NCBI GenBank assembly: GCA_963930775.1
Contig: OZ005694.1
Location: 3,224,001 to 3,288,000 of the forward strand
DNA from: Cliona cf. orientalis
Lineage: Eukaryota > Porifera > Demospongiae > Clionaida > Clionaidae
Direction of reading: 5' to 3'
Length of the DNA: 64,000 nt
The stretch's first letter is position 1. Each line of letters opens with the position of its first letter. Below, piece by piece: positions 12,901 through 24,715 of this stretch. The notes beneath the pieces were generated by a model. It was not told the DNA's origin. It was given only the letters and a program-made list of their open reading frames with translations, and ran no database searches. The translations under genes and the position numbers were made by a program.

Positions 12901-15900
12901 CATACAGCAGGCTATGACTATAGCTCCTTACTGCTTTAAATTATAGAATTACTACACACTGGACATCTCATGTGAGCTAAGCAGATGGTACAACTATGAC
13001 GCTCATGAAGTTGCAACACTATATGAAGTTGTTCCTGGTGGTAGCTCTGTCGTATGCAAGTGCAGCGTTACACAGCCAAATCTTAGTGGACATGCAACGG
13101 TTTCTATATCTTCATCAAGATCCATCCAGTGTTCTCTTGTTATAACAAGATGTCCACTATCATAGTTCCATATCACCCTCTCATACACAGATGTGGCAAA
13201 CATGCAGGCACCATTCACCGTGTGTTATTATGTTTTATATAGCATATTATAGCGATATCAAACTGTAGTTAGTTGAACTTGAACAGTTTCATTTGAATAT
13301 AATGAGCAACAATTGTTTCAGACAAAGATTAAAACTATGGAGATATTAATTATAATTATCACATCTCCCAGGCTTTACCTTATTACTTATGCACAACATA
13401 CACATATACTAAATTTCGGGTGGAAACAGAAGATGGGGTTTACATATAATCACGGGATTGTGATATTACCATAATATTATAGCGGGTAATTTTCGGGGGT
13501 GCTAATTTCGTAGGAAATCAGAAAAGCCCTCAGAATCAATTTTCGCGGTTCTAAATTTCATGACAACTGTTGTTTTCTTAACACTTAGAACAGTTAGCTA
13601 CGCTTCCACTAGTCTGGGTATCAACCTCTTGTGAAGGGGCTGGCACCCAGTCCAGTTTCCACAATGTTTTTGGCCATGACCCTCGTCTGTAATCAGATAT
13701 ATGTACACCCTGTACATGTATCTACAGCACGGAAAGCATTAATATTCATATCAGTCTACCACAAAAATAATGAAAATTATCACCCCACAATAATTATCAA
13801 CCATACAGTAGCACCCATTACCAACCAACAATATTATAATATGCCAGTTATGCCAGACTAATACCCAGTGGGTATATCATTACACCACACGCATGCACAA
13901 GGGGTGAAGTAGTCGGTCGTGTCGTTGTTGTTGTTGTCGTCGTGAGCACAAAAATCGCCATATCTCGAGATGTAGACGTCTAAGCGACTCGTAAGCACAA
14001 CAAATCAATCAAATTCAGCGAAAAACTGGCTTCAGTGTGCGTCAAATCGATGGACACGGTCCATGGGCGTCACAAATAGTGCCTGTTTGTTAGCTAACGT
14101 AGCCACGCCTATCGATAGTGCCTACTCAATGCATAATGCATGCCCATTGTGTTGTCTGCTCATGCGCACAACTAAGTAGCCAAGAATAATATTATGACTG
14201 GTAAAGATCGTCGAAATTAATAATGTTCTTGAAATCTATATATTATACTCCATCCGAATCCGCTGACGGAGCTGAAATCTACAGCCCTATGGAACCAAAA
14301 TATAATGTAAGACGGCTATACTATTACAACAGACTATTGAACGTATCAGTTCATATCTCCTATAGTAGTCTAGATCTAGTACAGAGAGTACCGGGACCTC
14401 CGGTAGCTCCGTATGACATTGTACAATTAAGCAGCATTTCCACTAATTTTCTGAAGTTCGCAAAATTATAGCCATGTACACAAAGTAATTCTATAGATTG
14501 AGCAATGTGCGCGCGGGGTATGTGCTCTACAGAGCTATAGTTTCAAAACCTCGAAAACTACGTAACTATACAAGTCATAAGTGCCCGTAGCTACAGATTT
14601 TATGGGGCCAATTAGACATTCTGATAGAAACATTTCATAGCTACATGTAGAAAGGGCTTATTCACAAAATGAAAGCACCTACATGTATGTAAGAATTGTG
14701 GCTGAAAAAGGGCTTATACAGAAAAGTATAATACGATCCGCTGACACCTCAAGCAAATATTGAAATTGTGTGGGTGAAGTTTACCATAACTGAAGACATC
14801 TAATCAGCTGTGTCAGAGGTGACTAATCTTCAAACAATTATTATTAAAATTTTATGTGTTTATCCATTTGGTATGCTTCTTTCTTAATACAAATAACAAG
14901 GTTTCATAGATACTGGTGCTTGCTGGCATGGATGTGATTAGTACTTAAGCCTCAGAGATTCCTGATAAACCATTCACCATACTTCATTCAAAACAAAGCT
15001 AGAAGCTGTCAATTAATTTGCACTTCTATATGTACACTCATAATGTACTATAAACTGGACCATCATTAGTCCATCTCGCAAGATCTGTTTTCCTGAACCT
15101 ACTCCAGCAAACACAAATGTTGTGACGGCATAATAGCGTATGTGACGTTTTAATGTCATAGCCGTAGTAGAAGGAAATAAAATCAATCCATCGCTGGTAC
15201 TGTATGCATGCAATATCATGTTCAAGCCAGGTTTATGCGCCTCACAGGAAAGGGCACACGTCTATAGATAAGCAGACTAATATTACCACTTACCTGGTGT
15301 GGTTGCTCTAAGAGAAACACTGGAATTCAAACTTTTCTTCAAGATAGGCACACTGATTTCACATAGACTTGGGTGAAGAACATTAAACTCACTCAGACCA
15401 CCTACAAGGTAGGAGGGGTACAGATATAGAAATGCATCAATGGTACTCGGGCAATCATACCTAGGATACTCCATCCCATAATTTAATTATCACAACAATA
15501 TTAAACATGAAGGATAAATGTTGTTACAGAAACTGATGCAGTACAAAATTAATGCATAGATGCACTAACGTACAAAAACACATCCGAGTACAACCACTAC
15601 ATGTAGGTGTCGGAAGTAAAAAAAAGGCTCCCACTAAAGTTAACCTCATATCTAGATATTTCTGTGTTTTCAACATTCCACTTTGCATGAAATGTTAAAA
15701 AAAGAGGTCTGGGTTAGTTCACTGGTATGGCAACTACCTATGCATAAACAAGCTGTAAGATGTGCACACATTGCACTGTGCTCCTTCCAAGATCATAACC
15801 TGCACTATGACGACTCTTTTCAACAAATGTATGGATGTATAACGAACAGACAGGAAATCGTCAATGATGCAGTAACCCTCCACCTACGCTTTGCAGTAGT

Positions 15901-18900
15901 AGTCCATAATTTCCTACTGTAAGCTCATCCACAATCAGCTGGTGGTGATAAAATTGCTAACAATCTCATTCAGCAGACCCAACACATTTCCTCATGTCAA
16001 GCACACACCTTTTGAGATCTATATACATGTACATGTATGGCTCCTCTCATTCTATGTATATACATGTAGTAACTATCAAAAATAGTAGAGCAAGGAGATG
16101 AGTAAGTGGCAAGGGGGAGAGGGTAGCCTTAAAACAAGCTCACCAGATAACGTATTGATTGCTCTATAGGTGATCTACACTGTACATGTACATGTAGCTT
16201 TGCCAATTAAGGTACATAGTAGAGCAGTCTACAGGCTTGGAGTTTAGAATATACAACTGGTATGGCAAAGGTCAACAAGTTGAAAGATACCATAATATAT
16301 ACCCAATGGTTTATCATACTATTTTCTGATTCAAAACAACTTGTAGAACAATACACTGTTTTGATTACAGAAGGTGACGTCATTCATCGCACATAATAGT
16401 TATCTGACAGTAATTGGGGTGCATGAGATGCATGGTCGAATGCACCCCAATTACTGCATGTCAGATAACTATTTTGTTGGTAGTTGACCTCTGTTCATCA
16501 TTGGCCTACTTTATGATGACCCAACCCCTTCCCATAGTCAGCAAATTGCTTATAAAAACTTTGGTTGCTAGGCAACTACCAACAAATGTACATGTACAAC
16601 TCTGTATTTGATCCATGATTATCATCAGTAAAGGTTTCACACGATGGTACGCGAATCAAAGTTGCAAGTGCTCAAACAATTTTGTGTAGTAATATGAAGC
16701 TCTTCAAAATATACTCGAGAAACAAGGTCCATACAATGCACATGCAGGTGCAAAGAATTCTAGATATCATTGTATTGAGGGTCCAGACATAGAATGATAA
16801 TACTTAATTGAATCTTGCTAACAGGGGAGTCATTTGAAATAGTTGGGGTGAGCCTGAGCAAGCCCCACATAAACAGTACTGCACTGCAGGAATGAGATAT
16901 ATAATATATATATATATATGGTATGTCATGCAGTCCTTCCTTAGTTACGCCCCGCCCAACATCGGTCATTCTGTATACGTATATGCTGTTCTAATACAGT
17001 GATTTGCAAATTTACACTTGTGCATGCTATGGTCATGAAAGTGCATATCAGAGAAGAAAGTCTCCAAAAGAGGCAAGGGCGAGACAGAAATTGTCGTTAA
17101 TCAGAGTCAGCTCAGCTAAGAAGGTGAGGGAGATCATAGATGTGCACATGTTGCTCAGACATGCAGTTGGGTGCTAGGCAGCTATTGAATCAGTGTTGGC
17201 ATAGAATAGACGCAGTACATGGAGGGGACTGTTGGGTACAATAAACATTCCCTCTCTCTCGCCCCTCCCTCCACTTCTTCCTCTCCCATCTCCACCTCTA
17301 TGAATAATCAACTCAATTACCTTAACTGGCAAAACTATTGTACAGCCGAAAATTTGGCGGTTTGGAGGATCAGCCAGCCAGCTGCCAAATTAAAATCTGC
17401 CAATATTAAATCATTCCTATATTATTATTTTGCGCATGCAAAGGCGATAACGCATTGGAAAGCGAATTGGTGGGTGTCACTAACTTGGTACCCGGTATCA
17501 CTCGCTTGAATCACTTCTACTGTGTACCGATCCTTCAAGGCTCATTTTCGATTTCTCTTTTAGTGCAGGATAATCTCTCACCAATGTTTAGAGTCCGTGC
17601 GCAGTGCTCTAGATAATTTGCTCGATCAAACAGGACTGATCTAGCAAGCCACTCCCCTCAATGAACTCAAGCGCACATGCAAATGCAACAGATTCAGGGC
17701 GTGGCTAGATCGAACTCGGCCATCCTCCAAATTTTCCGGCTATACGGGATATTGCGTCTTGGCTGGCCATTCAATTACTGCATTTCTTCTAAAAATGGGC
17801 ACAAAGTAATTAATATACTCAAGCATTGCCCAGATTTAGAGGCAAATCGTTAATATTCCAGCTGCACTTTTCCATTAATTTATAGCATGAAACTACCGTA
17901 TAGCGGGAAACTTTGGCGAGATTTTTAATTTGGCGATTTGGCTAATTCTGTATAGATCGCCAAATTAAAAACTCACCAATTGAACTTAATGAATGTGCAG
18001 GTTTCTATCTATAGGGGGGCAGGGAAAGCTTCCCCCCACCCCCCCCCCCCCAAAGCACCCAGCTTCTCTCCCAAAAGGAGCAGCAAGAGAAAAAGAGAGG
18101 GAGAGAAGGGAGGAGGTGGGGAACGTATACTATTTGGGTGCTACATGCAGTGATTTATTTAGAGGGGGGGGGAACCAGGGGATACCCCCCCCCCCCCCCT
18201 GACTGGCATTTCCCCCCCCCCCTGAAATTTGCCAACTATCATAATAATACTTGTAACTTTTGTCTAATAATCAATCTTTTTGCTTGTGAAAGTAGCCTCA
18301 GAAGCCACCAGAAGCAGTCTCAGAGGTCATAAATTTCAAAATTTTCCTGGGGGAGCATGCCCCCAGACCCCCCTAGTTTGAGTATATTGCTGCACGCTAT
18401 GATTTCCCCCCTCTGATGAAAAATTCTGTATAAAACCCTGACATGTAAATAGTATTCCTCTAAATTAAGAGAATACTATGTTATACCTAAAACCCACAAA
18501 CACCTATTAATGGTTTGGAGGAGGGGACTGTGCGTGAAAACGCCATTCCCCCTTCCACCCCAAACCAAAATTTCTAGATAGAACCCTGATGTATTGTACA
18601 GGTTCAGATTACCAAATTTAAACTTTGCCAATACAAATGGAGAGCCATTTCGCCAAATTTAATGTTAAATTTCAGTGCTAGTCTCATCCCCAGACCCCAC
18701 CCCCAAAAGGAGGAAAGGGTCTAGCTGGTACACATCAAGCACTTTGGGGGGCTTTATTCTGAATATCAATGCACCTATCAGATTCATGTCATGTGGCTTG
18801 CATTTGATTATCATGTGACACAGTTAACGCTATAGCCAACTAGAACTCTGCAGGAACTAAAACTAATATCAGATTTAACCTATTGCTTAGGCAGTGGGAG

Positions 18901-21900
18901 CACTTGAACTCGGTAACCTACATGTATGACTCATCGTGCTTACAGGTACAGTCTCTGTAGGGCTGCAGATGAAGTGTTAGGTCACCGTTATAAAGTGAAG
19001 CATAAGATGGTAGATTCACAGGACATTGCAGTGAGTAGGAAGTGTATAATTAGCAACCAGTGAAGGTCAAAGATGGGATAGCTGGTAGACCACGTACTAA
19101 GGTGCAGCAACCACTTCGCTTATTGAGACTTCAATATTGACATTGGTAAATTTCTAAATATATGTTGCTGACAGGTTAAGCCTTTCCAAAGAAATTATAA
19201 TGGTAAACTCTTTATGAAGAATGTTATATCATAGATTGCTCAAGGGAATGTTGGTTTTTGTCCATGATGGCACCTCCCAGATGTTAGTTTAAGACATGTA
19301 CGAGGTCAGGAAAGAAAAACAGTATGTACAGTGTACACAAAACATACCTCAACAGGTAAGAGATAGGATAGGACTACCTTTCACGAGTTGACACAAAGAG
19401 ATAAGTGCAACTGATTATGAAAGAATTTGTCATCAGCTTAAGTGGAGAAGCAAATTGTAAGATTAGGAAAACCTTTACAATCCACATGTACATGTAGTAG
19501 ATCACAATGAATCAATTTTGGAATAAATGCAAAATTAATAAAGGGTGTACTCCTTTCAAAAATTCATGTCTATTCTGCCTACCCAAGATTCATAGTCAAT
19601 GAGTACAATAGCTCATGTGTTTGTTTACAGAGTTGCTGATATTCATTTGCTGATGAAGCAGATACCGTATTCGCTCGATCAGACGCCGCTCTCAATTAGT
19701 CGCCGCTCTCGAATAGTCGCCGCACCTCCGGAAGTGATGAACAAAATAGTCGCCGCTCTCGAATAGTAGCCGCGCCACGCCTACTATTCGAGAAGCACGC
19801 AGCACGTGAACATGCCTCGCAACTCGTTCTCGATGGCAGGTACACGATAAACAGTCTAAAACAAGTTCTAATCATCTTCTACATCAGCAAAGGGGCCAGA
19901 ATCTCCTAGATCAGTGATGTCAATCGACCATTTCTCTAAGGATTGCCTCTCTGGCAGCTACTGGTATTAATAAACGCCACTCTCTAATAGTCGCCGCTCT
20001 CGAATAAACGCCGCACAAACTCGGGCGATAAAATAAATAGTAGCCGCGGCGTCTGATCGAGCGAATACGGTATGGATGATGTGGACATTCATTGCTGACC
20101 ATTCTAACATGAGGCATTGTAGATCATGGATAAGCATCGCACTTGATTTCCTTCGCAAGTGGATCAAGAGAGGGGTGGGTGGGACAAACATCAGAAGCCA
20201 GTAGTCATAGCAGGAACATACATATAAGATGATGAAAGCGTTGTTGGCTAATCATTTAACAAACGCTTGCAGAGCACACTCAAGTTACACTGATACACCT
20301 TTACCTCGAGGTTCATTTAGTATGACAATCAATGGCCACAACCTACTCCCTAGTCAACTGAAACAAGCATACCATTCCGTCAGAGCAGAGAAACTTTGGT
20401 GAGGATTTTAAGTTGGTGACTTGAGGGCATATAGACTTATGTATGCTGTGCAAACAGTATTTAAATCCCGCCAAAACCAATGAGAGATATTCCCCTAACT
20501 TTAATGCTCACCACCATTAGCCATTATTAATAGTGTATACAGAGGAGGAGGAGTTGATAATAAGAGCTGCTGGGATGGGGCATTAAAAATAAAAGAGGGC
20601 GCATACCTTAAGGACTAAGCCGTATATTTGCTGTATGTAAACCATTTTCGTGTAAAAAAATTTTTGTCACTTCGCGCAAAACAAAAAACTATTAACAATG
20701 AAATTTTCGCAAATTACGGTATACATGTATGAGTTTTAATGCATTTAATTAAGGGGACGGGCCCAGGGCTAGTGGAACTACATACATGTACATGTAATAC
20801 CAACTGTTCAGTGACGTAATGATAAGCAATAGATCATAGGTTACTATCCATCTAGTATAAGGGACACTACACAAATTTCAGAGTGCACCATACGTAAGTA
20901 AGTTGTGGTGTGGGGGTGTAGTACACTGGCATGCAAACAACAATCCTTGACACAAAATCAGAGTAAGAGGGAGAGAGAGAGATGGAGAGTGTGTGAAAGA
21001 GAATGGGGCTACAATTTGGACCTTGTAAGAGGAACGGACATTTTCCCATCTTCTCAAGAGCATCCATGACGAGACTGACACTTTCAGAGGAGGAGAGACT
21101 TTGAAGGTCAGCAGTGCACTCATCATACACAACCGTTGGCCAGCCGACACAATTCTGGGGAGGAAAAAAGATCACAACCACTGTTCAAAGCTTTTAGGAA
21201 TCTTCCCTCACATCTCAACGGATATGGACCACATCACTGAGATGATATCATATTTCATTTTCAATACATTACATTCTATGGGATGGGAGGGGGGCTAAAA
21301 AGTTGTTGTAATCTATATGATCAGTATGGCTGTACATGTACTGAAGGCACCCACCCTTCCTTGGCTATGTTTTGGATGAGCTAGGCCACAGTAATGGTAT
21401 TTACACACAGCAATCCCAGTACAAATTTCTAAATAGGTTTGGTGTAGTAGAGGACGACTGTACAGTGCAATATCGACCCCTTGGGCGGCAGCTGGGCCTC
21501 AGGGTTGATGCCGGTGAATTGGCTCAACTCAAGCAAGCCTGACTAATTGAGGCTCTGGTCTGACTCAGTTCACAATATGATGCAAGGCCCTTGTACTACA
21601 TTGTGTAGAGCTATAGCCTTAATGGTGAGAGCTAACATTAGTCATGTTCCATAATAAGGATAATACAACCACACTCCCTCAATGGATTAAACTATATTGG
21701 TATACATATTCCCTGGGGCCAAAGTGCATGTATATTGAGCGCTAACCTTAAACTTCTCCCGTCCCTCTTCTGTAGGAACCAGATCATAGAGTCCAATTTT
21801 TCCAGACAAGAACCGCTTACGCATCATTCCAGTAAAATTAACATTAACAGCACCTGAGTACACACACATATTAATAATCATATCACAGGGAAGGATAATC

Positions 21901-23292
21901 TACAGATGACATGTTGTTTCCAATACACACAGAAAACTTTGTGTTATGGCAACATCAACAACTGCATGAGCAGGTGGCTCAACGATTACAATGTCATATT
22001 ACTATCTATAGGCCTGGCCACCAAACCTAATAGAGCTCTGGATTAATACCAAGCACCAGTCACCAACAACTTTACTGGCAGGGCTCCACCCTTCTAAGAA
22101 TTTAGTATTCCTTCCATAATATTGCTTGACCTTCACCAAATTTTTAGCGGCTAATATACAACTTTCCATCGGCGTGCATGTTCTATTCCTATTAATAACA
22201 TAATATATACACGTAACGATCTTTACCGAAAATTATAGACTATTTTCAATAATTCAGTAAAAGTGCCGAGTAATTACAAAGTACAGTAAGCATCATAATA
22301 ATAATATATTATTATCACAAATACAAACCACTAGCAATTCTTGTTTATCAAGTGATTATCTCACAAATTATACACACCCATTCCTTGATCACACTTTCAC
22401 CCCAGCTTTTTGTCGCTATTGGCAACCTGAGTTGCAGCTGTTAGCACAGCTATAGGATCAGTTGGAATGGGCAATGTGGTGTTGCAGTATTATCAACAGC
22501 CAGGCCCAATCAGGTATTATCACTATCTTTTACGCATGTTGCTGTGAGTGTGCATAAGTATGATACTACTCACAAGAGTGATTTAAAAACTATAACTAGG
22601 CAATAATGGCAACTACGTTATTGTAAAAATCTACAACGCAGTGATGACAATGGTGGCAACCATATGATAGGGACAAGTTTCATATCCACTGGCGGCAACT
22701 AATAATAATTAATATAGTTCAAGGAGTTAATTTTACAATATGCATGCATTTATATTAACTATAGAAAGTGAAGGTTTTCAAAACCACATCAACCTCTAAA
22801 GAATGAACCACATTTGAGCTAGAGAATATTACTTACGTAGGTAATTAAAGGACATACTATTAAATCCCAATAAACCGTCATTTCGAACATATACCAAACA
22901 TGCCGTATACAGCCACTATCATGTTCGACAGTCAATTGGGTCATGAACATGTATGTACATTTGACTTTAGCACAAGGGTCTTGACGATGCTCAGTGCAAG
23001 TGAAGTATTCAACTATAAGCACATAAAAATTTACTACAGTTGGTTGTCAGGAGGATATACCTGTGATATGACATGTGTTGTAAGCTAGCAACGGTCGACA
23101 ATCCAGGAGAAAGTAGCTTTCCAGGGTGTGAAGATCTTTGGCGAGCTCATGTGGGTGAATGAGCTTAGCCTCAGTCCTATTATTGCCTCCAACGGTGCAA
23201 TCACCCTGCTCTTGTCTCTGAGAGGGTGAACATGCCATACTAAAGACATAGAGCAGCAGTGGAGCGGGAGTCGATTTGTTTACTCTCTCCAA
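3978..23292 (-). CDS. DUSP10: Dual-specificity MAP-kinase phosphatase, DUSP10/MKP5-like
   Basis: Eight exons on the minus strand (23292-23061, 21853-21747, 21154-21022, 15401-15294, 9611-9514, 9245-9089, 7139-7027, 4574-3978) join in frame to about 514 residues. Residues 45-190 form a rhodanese/CH2 docking domain ([36 protein letters not shown]). Residues 205-340 form the phosphatase domain, with the likely general acid Asp261 (ISVID) and the signature HCMAGVSRS with Cys292 and Arg298. The block [11 protein letters not shown] near the end of the domain is the form I recall for DUSP10. The roughly 170-residue tail is low-complexity Ser/Pro/Gln. The family dephosphorylates the Thr and Tyr of JNK and p38. 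All catalytic residues are present. The ATG at 23292 is the first in the exon; an alternative is the Met at 23238. An opposite-strand gene lies inside intron 4. Confidence 0.9.
4715..5002. mobile_element. Non-autonomous TIR element
   Basis: The left arm starts TAGTCTCGCAAGCCACTCCC and continues through AGAGGGTCTGGTGACCATGC. The right arm carries the same words inverted (GCATGGTCACCAGACCCTCT ... GTGGCTAGCGAGACTA), giving roughly 55-60 bp of imperfect terminal inverted repeat. It has no coding capacity. Related words near 17640 (CTAGCAAGCCACTCCC) suggest another, more decayed copy. Confidence 0.75.
5253..5353. mobile_element. Short fold-back element
   Basis: A 101-bp hairpin: the arm GGTTACATTACGAGG ... 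GGTCTCTACGGGATTTA pairs with TAAATCCCGTAGAGACC ... GTGATGTAACC across a small GGCCGGAGGCC loop. Probably a small MITE; there is no coding capacity. Confidence 0.7.
5634..6260 (-). pseudogene. Degenerate LTR-retrotransposon gag-like fragment
   Basis: On the minus strand, several open pieces read like the gag of Ty3/gypsy-type retrotransposons: [14 protein letters not shown] near 6030, then a shifted-frame piece around 5850-5915, then [14 protein letters not shown] and [13 protein letters not shown] near 5700-5800. A stop near 5916 and shifts between frames show it is inactive. No protease, reverse transcriptase, integrase or LTR is seen nearby. A 26-bp word beginning GCCACATTGGTGACC is present at both edges (about 5657 and 6189), so the fragment may be internally duplicated or rearranged. 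It lies in an intron of the phosphatase gene. Confidence 0.7.
6603..6667. repeat. Two adjoining palindromes (AGGTGTCTA family)
   Basis: A perfect 24-bp palindrome AGGTGTCTATCTAGATAGAC... is followed directly by a second inverted repeat, AGGAGGTGTCTA / TAGACACCTCCT, with an ATTTTATT loop. Together they make a cruciform-prone cluster of four related half-sites, possibly the ends of a deleted MITE. Confidence 0.75.
7218..7233 (+). repeat. Poly-G tract
   Basis: A run of about 16 consecutive G residues is visible directly. Confidence 0.85.
7342..7807. mobile_element. MITE with 10-bp target duplication
   Basis: The ends AGGGGTTCGAAAC and GTTTCGAACCCCT are perfect inverted repeats. Both flanks carry the ten bases CGCAATTTAT (7332-7341 and 7808-7817), consistent with a target-site duplication of 8-10 bp as made by hAT- or Mutator-like transposases. 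The interior repeats GAGATTTC and AAGATTTC many times and encodes nothing. The intact duplication suggests a fairly recent insertion. Confidence 0.8.
10827..13165 (+). CDS. Orphan type II membrane protein with coiled coil and Cys-rich ectodomain
   Basis: Three exons (10827-11118, 11186-11478, 12947-13165) join in phases 1 and 0 to a 267-residue protein ending at TAG 13163-13165. The first intron is only 67 bp. Residues 1-70 are a hydrophilic, probably cytoplasmic segment with tyrosine and proline motifs ([21 protein letters not shown]). Residues 76-97 are a single membrane span ([20 protein letters not shown]), with no signal peptide, so type II topology is likely. Residues 98-150 are a heptad-like coiled coil ([19 protein letters not shown]). 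The rest is a secreted-side domain with cysteines in C-x6-C and later CELSRW, CKCSV, QCSL and TRCPLS contexts. I do not recognise the family. The plan recalls type II lectin or TNF-like receptors, but no such domain is seen. It lies inside an intron of the phosphatase gene on the opposite strand. Confidence 0.75.
12465..12795. repeat. Dispersed repeat copy (CGCATRCAC...GGGTATGTGCTCT family)
   Basis: Words in order, CACACGCATACACG, AAAAATCGCTAAATC, GAAAAACTGGCTT, TGCTCATGCGCACAA-like and GGGTATGTGCTCT, recur in the same order at 13885-14530 and, more weakly, at 38760-39105. It lies in the second intron of the nested gene and has no credible coding frame. Confidence 0.6.
13885..14530. repeat. 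Dispersed repeat copy, longer form
   Basis: Starts CACGCATGCACAAGGGG and ends near CGCGCGGGGTATGTGCTCT. It shares GCACAAAAATCGCC, GCGAAAAACTGGCTTC and CTCATGCGCACAA with the copies at 12465 and 38760. The extra length around 14170-14470 looks like unrelated inserted sequence. Confidence 0.55.
16394..16473. repeat. 80-bp hairpin (fold-back) element
   Basis: The arm AATAGTTATCTGACAGTAAT, followed by TGGGGTGCAT, is repeated inverted as ATGCACCCCA, ATTACTGCATG and TCAGATAACTATT. It has the shape of a short MITE. A weaker inverted pair GTTGGTAGTTG / CAACTACCAAC follows at 16476 and 16574. Confidence 0.75.
17341..17748. mobile_element. TACCGTATAGC-family TIR element
   Basis: The left part GCCGAAAATTTGGCGGTTTG is mirrored at the right by ATCCTCCAAATTTTCCGGCT followed by ATACGG. 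The outer ends are eroded (TACAGCC and GGCTATACGGG). The arms match the well-preserved copy at 34941-35081. Confidence 0.6.
17890..17985. repeat. Truncated TACCGTATAGC-family fragment
   Basis: Begins ACTACCGTATAGCGGGAAAC and contains inverted TTTTTAATTTGGCGAT / ATCGCCAAATTAAAAA. The expected right terminus is missing, so this looks like an incomplete copy of the same element family. Confidence 0.5.
18031..18225. repeat. Poly-C and poly-G tracts
   Basis: Several runs of 8 to 15 C or G residues lie in about 200 bp. Just downstream, the word AGAAGCCACCAGAAGCAG (about 18298-18324) repeats one found near 1198, and ATAAAACCCTGACA (about 18430) is the inverse of the CAGGGTTTTAT end near 912, so the area includes a copy of that repeat. 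Confidence 0.65.
19663..20072. mobile_element. 410-bp MITE with 27-bp perfect TIRs
   Basis: Starts TACCGTATTCGCTCGATCAG and ends with the exact inverse; 27 bp match perfectly. Terminal TA on both sides could be a TA target duplication. The interior repeats CGCCGCTCTCGAATAG several times in both orientations. It has no coding capacity. The TIRs are identical, so the insertion is probably young. Confidence 0.85.
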
Positions 23293-24715
23293 TTAACGCC
23301 TACCAAGTCTGAATGAACGAGATACCAACATTAATACACTGTCCAGCACTACTTTTACGTATAACTCACGGGTTCGACAGTGCAGTGGTGCCTGGTCACG
23401 TTTAGTAATGTATGTATAGCCCGTCCGGTCAAACTTAGGTGCTTAGCAGACTCAAATTAAACCATCAGCAGGACTGAAGGAGTTCGTTTGGGGCTATTTT
23501 AAGCGGGCATTTGTGTATTGCGCAATGATCATCTAGACGACCAGTCGACCATTACCAAATCCAACGAGAAAGGCGTGGCGCGCCCGCTAGCGCAAAGGTC
23601 AATATAATATTGACCTTGGCGCTACATAGCGAATAAAGGGATGACCGCACCCATCCAGTGAACTGTGGTTCCAGTCAAAGACAGGATCTTGAAACGTTAA
23701 CTTGAGAGGTAGGTCTTCCGTATAAACATCTAGATTCTTATACTGTTTTGGGAGAAAGAGTTAACTTAGGGTACTGATGAGGTACGTAAATCGTGCATGC
23801 AATGTACATGTATGTTTAATAGTGAGCTAGCAAGCTACACACTAAGGTAATGTTTCTAGACCAGCACAGGTCAAATTTATATGTAAGCATGCATCAACAA
23901 CCCCATCACGGTACATCAGCCATAGTAGTAGTATGCCAGTTGACTCAGCTTCATGCATATGCATGTTGGGTGTTGGTAAATTCCCAACTAGTGGGTGTGG
24001 CCTATGTGCATGGCAGGCACTGTGGTGTGGCCATCTCTTCCCAATTGATTGGATTGCATAAGCATTGAGCACTTTTGAATCGTACTTTGATAGCTAGGTT
24101 TGTATCGGAGAGTATAAACACTAACAAGAAGCTTAAGGATGGAGTCGTGCATCACAAACCATACTATTTTCTTCAGGCAATATGTGCAGACTCATTTAGC
24201 TGAAAGGATGATATCTGTATATGTATATTACACTGTTGTAATCAATCTGGTCACATGATGCACGCTTACAAAAGCTAAGTGTCGCTACACTGCTCTTTAG
24301 TACTAACTCTTGCCATGTCTTGCATCCCCACTGACCCTGTAATAAAAAGTTATGGGAGCAGTGCAAATGATAAAGAGTGCTTTAGAGCAATAATTATGGT
24401 GAATAAGTCCTCCAACCAATTATAATGTTGTGTGTAGCTGCATATTTGACTAATGGAGTGGTGGTATCAAACAATAAAGTATTGGTGATCCTGGGAGACA
24501 AGGGAAAGGCATTGTGGAATTTAACTACCTGTACCTTTGAAGATTTTGTATGTTGTGGCTGCCAAGGTGATATGTAATCAGCATGTCACTGGGCTTGACC
24601 TTGTAACCTAGCAACCCCCCTGATGCATAGTAAGACTTCAGGTATTTAAAAGGCTACATGGCTATAAATAATTATTATCTTTAGCCCAAATCTCTGGAAG
24701 GATTATTGACATAGG
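23293..24715. promoter_or_regulatory. Divergent spacer between DUSP10-like and calpain genes
   Basis: A 1.42-kb intergenic region with the two start codons facing away from each other, so it must contain both promoters. The only structure I see is the palindrome at 23589-23623. No TATA box or coding exon can be assigned with confidence. A non-coding first exon of the calpain gene could lie here. Confidence 0.5.
23589..23623. repeat. 35-bp near-perfect palindrome
   Basis: AGCGC-A-AAGGTCAATATAATATTGACCTT-G-GCGCT is a 23-bp perfect palindrome core with GC-rich arms. It contains two AGGTCA half-sites facing outward, similar to nuclear-receptor half-sites, and lies about 300 bp upstream of the DUSP10-like start codon. 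Regulatory use is inference. Confidence 0.6.

Larger units (their letters stand above)
9612..15293 (-). other. DUSP10-like intron 4, host of a nested gene
   Basis: A 5.68-kb intron. It contains the complete opposite-strand gene 10827-13165 and two dispersed-repeat copies (12465-12795 and 13885-14530). 9612-10800 holds A+T-rich DNA with no coding signal that I can see. Both flanking phosphatase exons are clear and in phase, so the nesting is not a contig artefact within this sequence. Confidence 0.75.
15402..21021 (-). other. DUSP10-like intron 3, transposon-rich
   Basis: A 5.6-kb intron without exons of its own gene. It holds a hairpin (16394-16473), a (TA)n run near 16895-16918 and a TACCGTATAGC-family element (17341-17748) with a truncated relative at 17890. 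It also holds poly-C/poly-G tracts (18031-18225) and a 410-bp MITE (19663-20072). 15402-16390 and 20080-21020 show nothing I can support. Confidence 0.55.
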
